64,000 nt of DNA from Sphingosinicella sp. YJ22 (GTDB lineage Bacteria > Pseudomonadota > Alphaproteobacteria > Sphingomonadales > Sphingomonadaceae). A program made the position numbers and the translations under genes. Every line of letters starts with the position of its first letter. Position 1 is the first letter of the stretch. Of the stretch, positions 1 through 8,872 are shown one piece after another. Below the pieces are notes generated by a model. That model was not told the DNA's origin. It made no database searches and worked only from the letters and a program-made list of their open reading frames with translations. The stretch lies in assembly GCF_011320075.1 (NCBI RefSeq), contig NZ_JAANPA010000008.1, forward strand, positions 1-64,000, written 5' to 3'.

Positions 1-575
1 GGCGCGGGACGCGCGACCGGCGTGAAGCGGACGGGACGGTCCTCGCGCGCGGCCGGAGCCGCGGCAGTCTCGGCGGGCTTGGGCGCGGCGGCTTCGGCCT
101 CGGCGGCCTTGCGGGCTTCTTCGGCAGCCTGGCGCGCGGCCTCGGCGGCGGCCTCCTCGGCCTTGCGATTCTCTTCGGCGCGGCGCTTCTCGTCCTCGGT
201 CGCGGCCTTGGCGTCGCGATCCTCGCGGCGGCGCGCTTCCTCGAGCGCCTGCATGCGCTGCTCCTCGGCCTCGCGCAGCAGGCGCGCCTGGCGCTCCTGC
301 GGAGTCTCGTTCGAGACCGGGCGCTTCGGCGGGGCCGGGCGCGGGGCCGGCTCAGGCGCGGGCGCGGGGGCCGGCGCCGCCTCGACGACCTCGGGCTTCG
401 GCGCTTCGACGGTCTCGCCCGGGCGGCCGAGCACTCGGCGCTTCTTCACCTCGACCACGACCGTGTTCGAGCGGCCATGGCTGAAGCTCTGCTTCACCTT
501 GCCCGCCTCGACGGTGCGCTTGATGCCGAGCGGTGCGCGCGCTCCCAGCTTCGGCTTGTCGGTCGTATCGCTCAT
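1..575 (-). CDS. infB: Translation initiation factor IF-2, N-terminal part (cut by window edge)
   Basis: IF-2 is the GTPase that places initiator fMet-tRNA on the 30S subunit. Only the first ~190 residues are present, running leftwards off the window. The start (ATG at 575) is followed by [20 protein letters not shown] and a VVVEVKKRR stretch, typical of the alphaproteobacterial IF-2 N-terminal region. Next come a Pro/Ala-rich linker and a long Arg/Glu/Ala-rich charged segment, as in other IF-2 proteins. The GTPase domain lies outside. The start overlaps the stop of the YlxR-like gene by four bases (ATGA), suggesting translational coupling as last visible gene of the rimP-nusA-ylxR-infB operon. 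Identification rests on N-terminal sequence plus operon position. Confidence 0.93.
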   Translation of the reverse strand, partial: MSDTTDKPKLGARAPLGIKRTVEAGKVKQSFSHGRSNTVVVEVKKRRVLGRPGETVEAPKPEVVEAAPAPAPAPEPAPRPAPPKRPVSNETPQERQARLLREAEEQRMQALEEARRREDRDAKAATEDEKRRAEENRKAEEAAAEAARQAAEEARKAAEAEAAAPKPAETAAAPAAREDRPVRFTPVARPA

Positions 576-1306
576 TCTTGTCCTTCGTGTCGTTCAGCCG
601 CCCCGTGATGGGCGGAAGCGCCGGAAGCCGCGGAAGCGGCCTCTAGCGCAGCATCTCTTCCGATAAAAGCGCCCCACCTGCTCAGCAGGTCGCGAACCCG
701 CGCGGCGGCCGCGGGGTCCAGGATGGCGACATGTACCACATTCTGCCGGCCGAGGGCCAACGACAATATGGTTCTGTCGGCCGGAAAAACCAGCCCTTGC
801 CGCTCTTCCCCGTCCGTCCCGACGCGCAGCGCCTGGTCGCGCTTGCCGCGTCCGTCGGCCGCCGCATCCGACGCGTGGATGAGCAAGCGGACCTCGCCGC
901 GGCGCAAGGCCACGTCGATCTTCTCGCCGCCCGTTACCAGATTTCCGGCACGCGCCTCGAGCCCGAGCCGGTCGAGCACCGCCTGGCGCAACGCCGCCTC
1001 GATCCGCGCGCCGAGATCGTCGGGAATGGTGACCGCGCCGGTCTTGAACGCTCGGGCCAGCGCGGCCTTCAATTTGCCCTTGGCCTGCGCTGCTTCGAGC
1101 GCCGCCCGATCTACCCCGATCCACGCGCCGCGCCCCGGCGCCTTGGCGCGCACGTCGGGCGCGACGGTGCCGTCAGGCCCGAGCGCGAGCCGGATCAGCG
1201 ACGCCCGCGGCGCCGCTTCCCGGGTCAGGATGCAGGTGCGCTCGGGGACGTGCCCCGAGCTTCCGTCGTCGCTTAGCTCAAGCGTCTCATTGGGAGGTTT
1301 CCGCAA
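572..1306 (-). CDS. YlxR (DUF448) RNA-binding protein with C-terminal L7Ae-like domain
   Basis: Predicted 244-residue RNA-binding protein. The N-terminal third carries the YlxR/DUF448 signature ([10 protein letters not shown], then [10 protein letters not shown] and PGRGAWI). After a linker, the segment around [19 protein letters not shown] resembles the ribosomal L7Ae/YlxQ fold, so the two proteins that are separate in Bacillus appear fused, as is common in alphaproteobacteria. No ATG lies in frame near the end of nusA. The chosen start is TTG at 1306, six bases after a strong AGGAGG and overlapping the last 20 bases of nusA. An ATG at 1381 would give 269 residues but is buried deeper in nusA. 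The stop overlaps infB (ATGA). Exact role is not established; the family is linked to RNA/ribosome assembly. Confidence 0.85.
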   Translation of the reverse strand: MRKPPNETLELSDDGSSGHVPERTCILTREAAPRASLIRLALGPDGTVAPDVRAKAPGRGAWIGVDRAALEAAQAKGKLKAALARAFKTGAVTIPDDLGARIEAALRQAVLDRLGLEARAGNLVTGGEKIDVALRRGEVRLLIHASDAAADGRGKRDQALRVGTDGEERQGLVFPADRTILSLALGRQNVVHVAILDPAAAARVRDLLSRWGAFIGRDAALEAASAASGASAHHGAAERHEGQE

Positions 1307-2909
1307 CCGCGTCCTCCTCTTCGAACCAATGGGCGCGGGCGGCCATGATGATCTCGTTGCCCTGCTCGTCGCTGAGGCCATATTCGGCGAGGATTCCGCC
1401 CTTGTCCTCGGGCCGCTCGGCGCGCTCGCGCTGGCGGCGCTGCTCGGGCCGCTTCTTCTGGACCAGCTCGTCGGTGGCGAGGTCGGCGAGGTCGTCGAGC
1501 GTCTTGATGCCCGCCTTGCCCAGCGTCACCAGCATCGCCTCGGTGAGGTAGGGCATCTCGGCCAGAGCGTCGTCGACGCCCATCGCGCGCCGCTCCTCGC
1601 GGGACGCGGCCTCGCGGCGCTCGAGCGCCTCGCCGGCGCGGCTCTGCAGCTCGGCGGCGAGCTCGTCGTCGAAGCCTTCGATCGAGGCGATCTCGTCCGG
1701 CTCGACATAGGCCACTTCCTCCAGCGCGCCGAAGCCTTCGGCGACGAGCAGCTGGGCGAGCGTCTCGTCGACGTCGAGCTCCTCCTGGAACATGGTCGAG
1801 CGCTCGACGAACTCGCGCTGGCGCTTTTCGCTCGCGTCGGCCTCGGTCATGATGTCGATCTGCGAGCCGGTCAGCTGCGACGCCAGGCGCACATTCTGGC
1901 CGCGGCGGCCGATGGCGAGGCTGAGCTGGTCGTCCGGCACCACCACCTCGATCCGGCCTTCCTCCTCGTCGATGACCACTCGGCTAACGGTCGCCGGCTG
2001 GAGGCCGTTGACGACGAACGTCGCGAGGTCCTCGGACCAGGGGATGATGTCGATCTTCTCGCCCTGCATTTCCTGCACGACGGCCTGCACACGGCTGCCC
2101 TTCATGCCGACGCAGGCGCCGACCGGATCGATCGAGCTGTCATGCGAAATGACGCCGATCTTGGCGCGGCTGCCCGGATCGCGGGCGGCGGCCTTGATCT
2201 CGATGATGCCGTCGTAAATCTCGGGCACTTCCTGGGCGAACAGCTTCTTCATGAAGTCGGGGTGGGCGCGCGACAGGAAGATCTGCGGACCGCGGGTCTC
2301 GCGGCGGACGTTGAGGATCAGGCTGCGGGTGCGGTCGCCGACGCGCAGCACCTCGCGCGGGATCTGCTGGTCGCGGCGGATGACGCCCTCGGCGCGGCCG
2401 AGGTCGACGACGACATGGCCGAACTCGACGCGCTTGACGACTCCGGTGATGATCTCGCCGACGCGGTCCTTGAACTCCTCATGCTGGCGCTCGCGCTCGG
2501 CGTCGCGGACCTTCTGGAAGATGACCTGCTTGGCGGCCTGGGCGGCGATCCGGCCGAACTCGATCGGCGGCAGCGGGTCGACGATATAGTCGCCGACGAC
2601 CGCGCCCTTCTGGAGCTTCTGGGCGTCGTCCAGGCTGACCTGCTTGAAATAGTCCTCGACCTCCTCGACCACCTCGACGACTCGCCACAGGCGAAGGTCG
2701 CCGGAGACCGGGTCGAGCTTGGCGCGGATGTCGTTCTCGGCGCCGTAGCGGGCGCGTGCGGCGCGCTGGATCGCGTCCTCCATCGCCTCGATGACGATGC
2801 CCTTGTCGATCAGCTTCTCGCGCGCGACGGCGTCGGCGATCGCGATCAGCTCGGCCTTGTTGGCGGAGACGGCGCCCGGAGCGGCGGGGTTGGGGGCGGT
2901 GGTCGCCAT
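1287..2909 (-). CDS. nusA: Transcription termination/antitermination factor NusA
   Basis: NusA binds RNA polymerase and nascent RNA, promoting pausing, termination and rRNA antitermination. The 540-residue product has the expected order: an N-terminal RNAP-binding domain after a short Ala/Pro extension, an S1 domain around residues 145-210 (GEIITGVVKRVEFG), two KH domains around 240-370 (including VGACVGMKGSRV and LAIGRRGQNV), and C-terminal acidic helix-hairpin repeats around 380-510 as in proteobacterial NusA. ATG at 2909 follows the rimP stop by one base with an AGGA-type Shine-Dalgarno inside the rimP end. It sits in the classic rimP-nusA-ylxR-infB operon. Confidence 0.97.
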   Translation of the reverse strand: MATTAPNPAAPGAVSANKAELIAIADAVAREKLIDKGIVIEAMEDAIQRAARARYGAENDIRAKLDPVSGDLRLWRVVEVVEEVEDYFKQVSLDDAQKLQKGAVVGDYIVDPLPPIEFGRIAAQAAKQVIFQKVRDAERERQHEEFKDRVGEIITGVVKRVEFGHVVVDLGRAEGVIRRDQQIPREVLRVGDRTRSLILNVRRETRGPQIFLSRAHPDFMKKLFAQEVPEIYDGIIEIKAAARDPGSRAKIGVISHDSSIDPVGACVGMKGSRVQAVVQEMQGEKIDIIPWSEDLATFVVNGLQPATVSRVVIDEEEGRIEVVVPDDQLSLAIGRRGQNVRLASQLTGSQIDIMTEADASEKRQREFVERSTMFQEELDVDETLAQLLVAEGFGALEEVAYVEPDEIASIEGFDDELAAELQSRAGEALERREAASREERRAMGVDDALAEMPYLTEAMLVTLGKAGIKTLDDLADLATDELVQKKRPEQRRQRERAERPEDKGGILAEYGLSDEQGNEIIMAARAHWFEEEDAVAETSQ

Positions 2910-2910
2910 G

Positions 2911-3459
2911 TTAGCTATCCTGTCCTTCCACTTGAATTCGATCGGCGCCTTCCGCGGAGAGCGGCGCGGTCGCCTCGATGAGCTTGTCGGTCATGACCAG
3001 CTTGGCGCTGCGGATGTTGGCGAGCGTCACCCACATCTCGCCATGGCCGGGAACGTCGATTCCGACCAGCTCGCGCTCGACCCCGAGCAGCGGTCCGGCG
3101 ACCTGCTTGCGCTCCGCCACCGGGTCCTCGAGCGCGACGCGGGCGTCATGGCCCTTCCAGTCCTCGAAATCCTGGAGCCGGGTCAGCGGCCGGTCGATTC
3201 CGGGCGAGCTGACCTCGAGCCGGTAGGCATGGTCGAACGGGTCGTTGCCCTCGGCCTCGAGCGCGTCGAGCATCTCGGACAGCCGCCGCGACAGCCGCGC
3301 GCAATCGTCGAGGGTGAGCTGGCGGGTCGCCGGGTCCTCGGCCATGACCTGCAGCGTCGGGTCCGACTTGCCGCCGGTCATCTTGACGCGCACCAGCGCG
3401 AGCCCCTCCGCCTCGACGGCGGGCTCGATCAGCTGCTGCAATGCGGCAAGGTCGGCCAA
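2911..3459 (-). CDS. rimP: Ribosome maturation factor RimP
   Basis: RimP assists 30S subunit maturation. The product matches the family: an N-terminal domain (LIEPAVEAEGLALVRVKM, LEVSSPGIDRPL) and an SH3-like C-terminal domain (GEMWVTLANIRSAKLV). I chose TTG at 3459, five bases after GGGAG, giving 182 residues beginning MADLAALQQLI, which fits the usual RimP N terminus. An upstream ATG at 3528 would add 23 Gly/Ala/Pro-rich residues that do not look like RimP and may be untranslated leader. First gene of the rimP-nusA-ylxR-infB operon. The ~200 bases upstream separate it from the divergent quinoprotein gene and presumably hold both promoters. Confidence 0.93.
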   Translation of the reverse strand: MADLAALQQLIEPAVEAEGLALVRVKMTGGKSDPTLQVMAEDPATRQLTLDDCARLSRRLSEMLDALEAEGNDPFDHAYRLEVSSPGIDRPLTRLQDFEDWKGHDARVALEDPVAERKQVAGPLLGVERELVGIDVPGHGEMWVTLANIRSAKLVMTDKLIEATAPLSAEGADRIQVEGQDS

Positions 3460-3660
3460 GGAAAGCTCCCACGCGAAAAAACCAAGTCCTCCCGCGCCGG
3501 CCCCGACCCCGGGACCAGCCTCAGGCATCTGACGATGTCGAGGAGGTAGTCGTCATATATGCGCGAGGAGCCGGCGCGGCAACCGCTTTCGCGGCGGGCC
3601 GCTTGACCTCGGCTCGCGCTCTCTCGATTGAGGTCGCCAGACATTCCGGGAGCTCGATCC

Positions 3661-4824
3661 ATGCGCCGCATCGTCCACGCCGCCCTTCCCCTCCTCGCTT
3701 TGGTCGGCTGCGCCGGCAATGGCGACGCCGCCGGAACCGCAACCGCCGACGGCGGCGCTATCCAGGCATCCGGCCAGCCGTTCACCGTCGAGGCGATCGC
3801 CGATTTCGAGTCGCCCTGGGCGCTGGCCTTCCTCCCCGACGGCTCGGCGCTGATCACCGAGAAGAGCGGACGCCTCATCCACTGGAGCCGCGCCGGCGGG
3901 CAGAACCGGCCGGTCGATGTCGCCGGCGTGCCGCAGGTCGACGCCGGCGGCCAGGGCGGCCTCGGCGACGTCGTCCTCCACCCGCAATTCGCCAGCAACC
4001 GCCTTGTCTATCTGAGCTTCGCCGAGGCCGGCGAGGGCGGCACGCGCGGCGCCGCGGTCGGCCGCGGCCGCCTCGTCGTCGACGGCGGCACGCCGCGCAT
4101 CGAAGGCTGGCAGGTGATCTGGCGCCAGGTGCCGAAGTTCGACGGCCGCGGCCATTATGGCCACCGCATCGCCTTCGCGCCCGACGGCCACCTGTTCATC
4201 AGCTCCGGCGAGCGCCAGGAATTCGATCCCGCCCAGGACATGAACTCCAACGCCGGCAAGATCCTGCGCTTGCGCGACGACGGCTCAGTCCCGGCCGACA
4301 ATCCCTTCGCCGACCGCGGCGGAGTCACCGCTCAGATCTGGTCGCTGGGCCACCGCAACCCGCTCGGCCTCGCCTTCGCCCCGGACGGGCGCCTGTGGGA
4401 GAATGAGATGGGCCCGGCCGGCGGCGACGAGTTCAACCTGATCGAGCGCGGCTCCAACTACGGCTACCCGATCGTGTCGAACGGCGACCATTATGACGGC
4501 CGGCCGATTCCGGACCACGACACTCGGCCCGAGTTCAACGCGCCGGAGATCACCTGGACCCCGGTCATCTCGCCTTCCAGCCTGATCTTCTACACCGGCG
4601 ACCAGTTCGCCGACTGGCGCGGCAACGCGCTGATCGGCGGCCTGTCCGGCCAGGCGCTGATCCGCGTCGCGATCGACGGCAACAACGCTCGCGAGGTCGC
4701 CCGCTATCCGATGGGCGCCCGAATCCGCGCGGTCGACCAGGGCCCGGATGGCTCCCTTTACCTGCTCGAGGATGGCGGCCGCGATTCGCAGGGCCGGCTG
4801 CTCCGGCTGACCCCGGCGCGATGA
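3661..4824 (+). CDS. PQQ-dependent sugar dehydrogenase-type lipoprotein (GSDH family)
   Basis: A 387-residue six-bladed beta-propeller of the soluble aldose sugar dehydrogenase (Asd/YliI, glucose/sorbosone dehydrogenase) family, expected to oxidise sugars with PQQ. Family marks include ESPWALAFLPDG at the start of the propeller, GQGGLGDVVLHP, GHYGHRIAFAPDGHLFIS, a WSLGHRNPLGLAF segment and a GGDEFNLIERGSNYGYP segment. The N terminus is a lipoprotein signal with lipobox L14-V-G-C17, so the protein should be anchored in the outer membrane facing the periplasm. ATG at 3661 is preferred over upstream starts because it directly begins the signal peptide. Stop and next start overlap (ATGA). Confidence 0.9.
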   Translation: MRRIVHAALPLLALVGCAGNGDAAGTATADGGAIQASGQPFTVEAIADFESPWALAFLPDGSALITEKSGRLIHWSRAGGQNRPVDVAGVPQVDAGGQGGLGDVVLHPQFASNRLVYLSFAEAGEGGTRGAAVGRGRLVVDGGTPRIEGWQVIWRQVPKFDGRGHYGHRIAFAPDGHLFISSGERQEFDPAQDMNSNAGKILRLRDDGSVPADNPFADRGGVTAQIWSLGHRNPLGLAFAPDGRLWENEMGPAGGDEFNLIERGSNYGYPIVSNGDHYDGRPIPDHDTRPEFNAPEITWTPVISPSSLIFYTGDQFADWRGNALIGGLSGQALIRVAIDGNNAREVARYPMGARIRAVDQGPDGSLYLLEDGGRDSQGRLLRLTPAR

Positions 4825-5216
4825 CGGCCCGCACCGCCTCCTGCCTGTGCGGCCAGCTCAAGGCGGAATGCACCGGCGATCCCTTCCGCATCTCCGTCTG
4901 CCACTGCCTCGACTGCAAGAAGCGCAGCGGCAGCGCCTTCGCCTACCAGGCGCGCTGGCCCGAGGCGCAGGTCAGGATCAGCGGCGAGCATATGGAATGG
5001 GAGCGCGTCTCAGACGCCGGCAACAAGACCCGCTTCTATTTCTGTCCGCAGTGCGGCGGCACCATCGCCTACCGCAACGAGGGCTTCCCCGACGCGCTCG
5101 CGATTCCCGTGGGAGGCTTCGCCGACGTCGACTTCCCAGCGCCGGGGGTCTCGGTCTTCGAGGAGCGCAAGCCCGGCTGGCTCGAGATCAAGGGCGACGG
5201 CATCGAGCGCGAATAG
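4821..5216 (+). CDS. GFA family (CENP-V/GFA domain) protein
   Basis: A 131-residue zinc-binding protein of the GFA fold, the family containing glutathione-dependent formaldehyde-activating enzyme. Zinc ligands are visible: C8-x-C10, C27-x-C29-x2-C32 (CHCLDC), and a CPQC pair after FYF. Most family members have no proven activity, so formaldehyde or glutathione chemistry should not be assumed. It overlaps the quinoprotein gene by four bases and is probably co-translated with it. Confidence 0.9.
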   Translation: MTARTASCLCGQLKAECTGDPFRISVCHCLDCKKRSGSAFAYQARWPEAQVRISGEHMEWERVSDAGNKTRFYFCPQCGGTIAYRNEGFPDALAIPVGGFADVDFPAPGVSVFEERKPGWLEIKGDGIERE

Positions 5217-5226
5217 CGACGCCGAG

Positions 5227-5907
5227 TCACACCCGCTGGTAGCGGAAGTACCAGACCTCGTGGCCCTTGCGGCGGGCCTTGGCTTCGTAGCGCGTCTCCG
5301 GCCAGCCGCCGGGACGAGTGAGAAAGTCCGACGCCTTCTCGACGATCCAGCGGAAGTCCTCGCGCTGGTGCATGATCATCATCGACCAGCGGCAATAGAC
5401 GGGATCGTCGGTGCCGAGGCGGAACTCGCCGTCCGGCTGGAGCTTGGCGGCGATCAGGTCGAGCGGGCCGTGATTGACCATCCGCCTTTTGGCGTGACGC
5501 GCCTTCGGCCAGGGATCGGGGTGGAGCAGATAGACGAATCGCAGGCTCGCGTCGGGCAGCCGCTCGAGCACGTCGAGCGCGTCGCCCATGTGCAGGCGGA
5601 CGTTCGTCAAATGTTTGTCGCGGACCTGGATGAGCCCCCCGACCACGCCGTTGATGAACGGCTCGGCGCCGATGAAGCCGTGGTCCGGCAGCATGTCGGC
5701 GCGGTAGCCGAGATGCTCGCCCGAGCCGAAGCCGATCTCGAAATGGAGCGGGCGGTCGTCGCCGAACAGCAGCTGCGCCGACAGCGGCCCCTCCTCCGGC
5801 ACCGAAATCTGCGGCAGCAATTTCTCGACCAGCTCGGCCTGGCCGACCCGAAGCTTGTGCCCGGAGCGGCGGCCGTACAGGCGGCGGATGGTAATGGGAT
5901 CGTTCAC
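5227..5907 (-). CDS. trmB: tRNA (guanine-N7-)-methyltransferase
   Basis: TrmB forms m7G46 in tRNA using SAM. Motifs visible in the 226-residue product: the SAM site E57-I-G-F-G-S-G-E64, the DPWPK motif (131-135) followed by basic RHAKRRMV, and GTDDP near residue 166. I used GTG at 5907 (VNDPITIRRLYGRR), which matches the normal TrmB N terminus. A TTG at 5943 would add 12 atypical residues; neither start has a clear Shine-Dalgarno. Convergent with the GFA gene (10 bases apart) and divergent from a small secreted protein. Confidence 0.95.
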   Translation of the reverse strand: MNDPITIRRLYGRRSGHKLRVGQAELVEKLLPQISVPEEGPLSAQLLFGDDRPLHFEIGFGSGEHLGYRADMLPDHGFIGAEPFINGVVGGLIQVRDKHLTNVRLHMGDALDVLERLPDASLRFVYLLHPDPWPKARHAKRRMVNHGPLDLIAAKLQPDGEFRLGTDDPVYCRWSMMIMHQREDFRWIVEKASDFLTRPGGWPETRYEAKARRKGHEVWYFRYQRV

Positions 5908-5958
5908 GTGGCGCGCGTTAATCGCGCAAGGACAAAGAGCCAAGCCGGAGAGAGAAGA

Positions 5959-6333
5959 ATGAGATCAGCCGCAGCAGCCTTCGTGACCGCCGCCCTGATG
6001 ACCAGCGCCACTCCGGCGCTCGCCACCGGCAGCGCGAGCTGTCGCGGCACCATCAACCCCGAGATCACACTTGACCTCGTCATCGGCCACATGGTCGGCC
6101 CGGTGATCGCCCAGGCGCGGTTCGGCGACGGCACCGTCACCGGTGACGGCGGCGCGACGATCGCCCAGTCCTGGCTCGACGCGCAGGCGCTCCACGTCGA
6201 CATCGTCGATGCCAACGGCAGCCAATATATCGCGCGCCTGCGCACGACTCGCCCGAGCGAGCGCGGCCAATATGCCGGCACCCTGCGCTATGGCGGCCGG
6301 CAATATCAGGTCCGCTGCCGGGTCGAGGGCTAG
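5959..6333 (+). CDS. Uncharacterised secreted protein, 124 aa
   Basis: A signal peptide (MRSAAAAFVTAALMTSATPALA, cleavage after ALA) is followed by ~100 residues with two Cys (SCRG and VRCRVEG), probably disulfide-bonded in the periplasm. The sequence is rich in Gly, Thr and Asp and contains no motif I recognise. ATG at 5959 has a good GGAGAGAG ribosome site. It is divergent from trmB and convergent with the EamA transporter gene, so it appears to be a single-gene unit. Confidence 0.75.
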   Translation: MRSAAAAFVTAALMTSATPALATGSASCRGTINPEITLDLVIGHMVGPVIAQARFGDGTVTGDGGATIAQSWLDAQALHVDIVDANGSQYIARLRTTRPSERGQYAGTLRYGGRQYQVRCRVEG

Positions 6334-6338
6334 GCCGC

Positions 6339-7277
6339 TCAGTCGATGATGACGGGGGTCGGCCGCCGCGCGCTGAGCGCGACGACGAGCCCGGCCATGG
6401 CGAGGATTCCGCCCGCCGCGGCGAGCACGGTCCAGCGATAATCCTCGAAGATCGTCGACAGCAGCATCGCCACGATCGGCACCAGCACGCTCGAATAGGC
6501 CGCCTTGCCCGGGCCGATGGCGCGCAGGATGCGGTAGTAGAAGAAGAAGGCCAGCGCCGAGGCGACGAGGCCGAGATAGAGCAGGCCGAGCCAATAGCCC
6601 GGCCGGCTCTCGACCACCGGGGGCCCATATAGGGCCAACGCGATCCCCGCATTGGTGATGGTGCCGTAGAGCATCGACCAGGCGAGCAGGCTCGCCACCG
6701 GCATCTTCTTCACCTCGTCGACCAGCTGCAGCAAATTTCCCGCCGACGCCGACAGGATGGCGATCAGGGTGAAGCCGATGCCGAGCATCACCTGTCCCGG
6801 CCGCGCCTCCGACACGCGCAGCTCGGCGACGAACAGCATGACCACGCCGACCATCGCCACCGCCGAGCCGACGAGGAATCGCCGGCTCAGCTCATGGCCG
6901 AAAAACAATTTGGCGAAGCCGGCATTGGGCACGACCAGAAGCGCGAACACCACCGCGACGATGCCGGACGTCACATATTGCTCGGCCGCGTAGACGAAGT
7001 TGAAGTTGAGCACGAATTGCGGGATCCCGATCGCGAGCGCGAGGAGATGCCCCTTGCGGCCGAGCCTGAGCGGCGCGCCGCTGATCCGCGCCATCGCGAA
7101 CATCGCGAGGCTCGCGAAGGCGAAGCGGTAGGCGACCGACCAGGACGGCGGCACCGCGTCCGCCCCGGCGCCCAGCTGGTCCTTGATGACGATCCAGGTC
7201 GAGCTCCAGATCAGCGAGATCAGGATGAACGGGATCAGGATCGACGGGGTCGAAAGGCCCGGCTCGCGTTGCTCCAC
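6339..7277 (-). CDS. EamA/DMT family permease
   Basis: A 312-residue inner-membrane protein with about ten hydrophobic helices in two repeated halves, the pattern of the drug/metabolite transporter (EamA) superfamily. The first helix carries LIWSSTWIVIK, a typical DMT start, and the second half has ALAFFFYYRILRAIGPGKA. The substrate cannot be read from sequence. The start is GTG at 7277 with GAGGTAAGG upstream. It begins eight bases after the stop of the threonine-aldolase-like gene, so the two are likely one transcript. Confidence 0.9.
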   Translation of the reverse strand: MEQREPGLSTPSILIPFILISLIWSSTWIVIKDQLGAGADAVPPSWSVAYRFAFASLAMFAMARISGAPLRLGRKGHLLALAIGIPQFVLNFNFVYAAEQYVTSGIVAVVFALLVVPNAGFAKLFFGHELSRRFLVGSAVAMVGVVMLFVAELRVSEARPGQVMLGIGFTLIAILSASAGNLLQLVDEVKKMPVASLLAWSMLYGTITNAGIALALYGPPVVESRPGYWLGLLYLGLVASALAFFFYYRILRAIGPGKAAYSSVLVPIVAMLLSTIFEDYRWTVLAAAGGILAMAGLVVALSARRPTPVIID

Positions 7278-7285
7278 CCCTTACC

Positions 7286-8290
7286 TCAGAGCGCGCGGAT
7301 CGCGGCGGCGAGCGCGTCGACATGGCCGGGATCGCTGTCCCAGCTGGTCACCAGTCGAACCTCGCCCGGCGCCCAGTCGTAGAAGTCGAATCCCTGCGCA
7401 CGCAGCGCCGCCGCTTCGTCCGCGTTCACCTTGAGGAACAGCTCGTTGGCCTCGACCGGCTCGACCAGCCGCTCCGTCCCGGCCGCCGCGGCTATCCTGT
7501 CGGCGGCATCGTTGGCGAGGCGGCCGTTGCGCAGCCACAAATCGTCCTTGAGCATCGCGTGGATCTGGGCGGCGAGATAGCGGCCCTTGGACAGCAGGTG
7601 GCCGGCGCGCTTGCGGCGATAATGGGTCGCGGCGGCGCGCTCGGGATCGAAGAAGACCAGGGCCTCGGCCGACATGCCGCCATTCTTGACGAAGCCGAAC
7701 GAGAGGATGTCGACCCCGGCGCGCCAGGTCAGGTCGGCGGGCGCGCAGCCCAATCGCGCCACCGCATTGGCAAAGCGCGCGCCGTCGAGATGGAGGCCGA
7801 GCCCGCGCTCGCGGCACAGCGCGCCGATCGCCGCGGTCTCGTCCGGCGTGTAGACCCGGCCATATTCGGTCGCGTTGGTGATCGACACGGCGTGCGCCTT
7901 CATCCAGTGGACGCCGTCCGGCACCAGGTCGAGCCGCTCAGCCAGCGTCGCCGGCGTCAGCTTCGCCCCCGGCCCGTCGACCGTCAGAAGCTTGGCGCCA
8001 TGGGTGTAGAATTCTGGCGCGCCGCACTCGTCATTGTTGATGTGCGCGTCCTTGTGGCAGATCACCGCGCCGTGCGGCGGGCACAGCTCGGCGAGCGCGA
8101 GCGAATTGGCCGCCGTCCCCGTGCCCACCCAGAGCGCCGCGACCTGCGTCTCGAACAGCGCGCAGAAGGCCGCGGACAGGCTCTGGCTGAGCGCATCGCC
8201 GTCATAGGCGGTGTCGAGCCGGTTGGCCGCGGCGATCGCCGCCATCACCTCGGGGCAGACGGCGGCGGCATTGTCGGAAAAGAAGCGCAT
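7286..8290 (-). CDS. Threonine aldolase / beta-eliminating lyase family PLP enzyme
   Basis: A 334-residue fold-type I PLP enzyme of the low-specificity L-threonine aldolase group, which cleaves L-threonine (and allo forms) to glycine and acetaldehyde. Visible marks: FFSDNAAAVCPEV at the N terminus, VGTGTAANSLAL, the H167-L-D169-G-A-R172 cofactor site, and K202 in SFGFVKNGG as the probable Schiff-base lysine. ATG at 8290 follows AAGGGAG by six bases; an upstream start adds a non-conserved extension. Lies directly upstream of the EamA transporter gene. Confidence 0.88.
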   Translation of the reverse strand: MRFFSDNAAAVCPEVMAAIAAANRLDTAYDGDALSQSLSAAFCALFETQVAALWVGTGTAANSLALAELCPPHGAVICHKDAHINNDECGAPEFYTHGAKLLTVDGPGAKLTPATLAERLDLVPDGVHWMKAHAVSITNATEYGRVYTPDETAAIGALCRERGLGLHLDGARFANAVARLGCAPADLTWRAGVDILSFGFVKNGGMSAEALVFFDPERAAATHYRRKRAGHLLSKGRYLAAQIHAMLKDDLWLRNGRLANDAADRIAAAAGTERLVEPVEANELFLKVNADEAAALRAQGFDFYDWAPGEVRLVTSWDSDPGHVDALAAAIRAL

Positions 8291-8429
8291 GGCGGCTCCC
8301 TTGCGAGGGTTCGACGGGCGCGTCAACGCGCGCGATTTTCCCACAGAAATCCCGCCTTTCGCGAACCCCGATTTAACTCTCCATTAGGGACGAACGACCT
8401 AGGGTGGCGTGAGCATGCGAGGCTGAAGA

Positions 8430-8864
8430 ATGGGCGTAGAGAATTTCACGGCGGCTCCGGGCGCAGGCACCCGCAGGGCGAAGCGTGCCCGGGTGCTGCT
8501 CGCCGCCAAGTTGCAGACTCCCTATGGCGAGATCGACGCGCGGTTGCGCGACCTGTCGCAGAAGGGCGCGCTGGTCGAATGTTCGCCGACTCCGCCGCAA
8601 GGCAGCGAGGTCGTGTTCTCGCGCGGGCCGATCACCGTCCCGGCGCGCGTCGCCTGGTCCGGCGAAGGCCGCGTCGGGCTCGAATTCCACTATCGGATCG
8701 ACGAGAACGAGATGCTGGTGCAGCTCAAGCGAGTCTCCAACCTGCAGGCGCGCGAGCGCTTCCGCCGCCCCGGCATCAAGGAAAGCGCGAGCGAGAAGGA
8801 GCGCGCCCTCGCCGCCGCCTGGGGAGTCCAGGTCGGCATCAACATTTCCGACGGCGATTTCTGA
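8430..8864 (+). CDS. PilZ domain protein (first of a pair)
   Basis: A 144-residue protein with a PilZ domain at about residues 17-95. The c-di-GMP-binding signature is present in outline: an Arg-rich RRAKRAR stretch and a D-L-S-Q-K-G segment matching DxSxxG, then GLEFHY. PilZ proteins bind c-di-GMP and act on motility, polysaccharide or surface functions; the effector here is unknown. A charged C-terminal tail follows. Eight bases precede the next gene, which is also PilZ. Confidence 0.85.
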   Translation: MGVENFTAAPGAGTRRAKRARVLLAAKLQTPYGEIDARLRDLSQKGALVECSPTPPQGSEVVFSRGPITVPARVAWSGEGRVGLEFHYRIDENEMLVQLKRVSNLQARERFRRPGIKESASEKERALAAAWGVQVGINISDGDF

Positions 8865-8872
8865 GACCCGCG

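Noticed and set aside
723-2981. A 752-codon open frame on the plus strand
   Set aside because: It lies antisense to nusA, ylxR and part of rimP; GC-rich codon bias opens the opposite frames. The product is low-complexity Leu/Ala/Asp without motifs.
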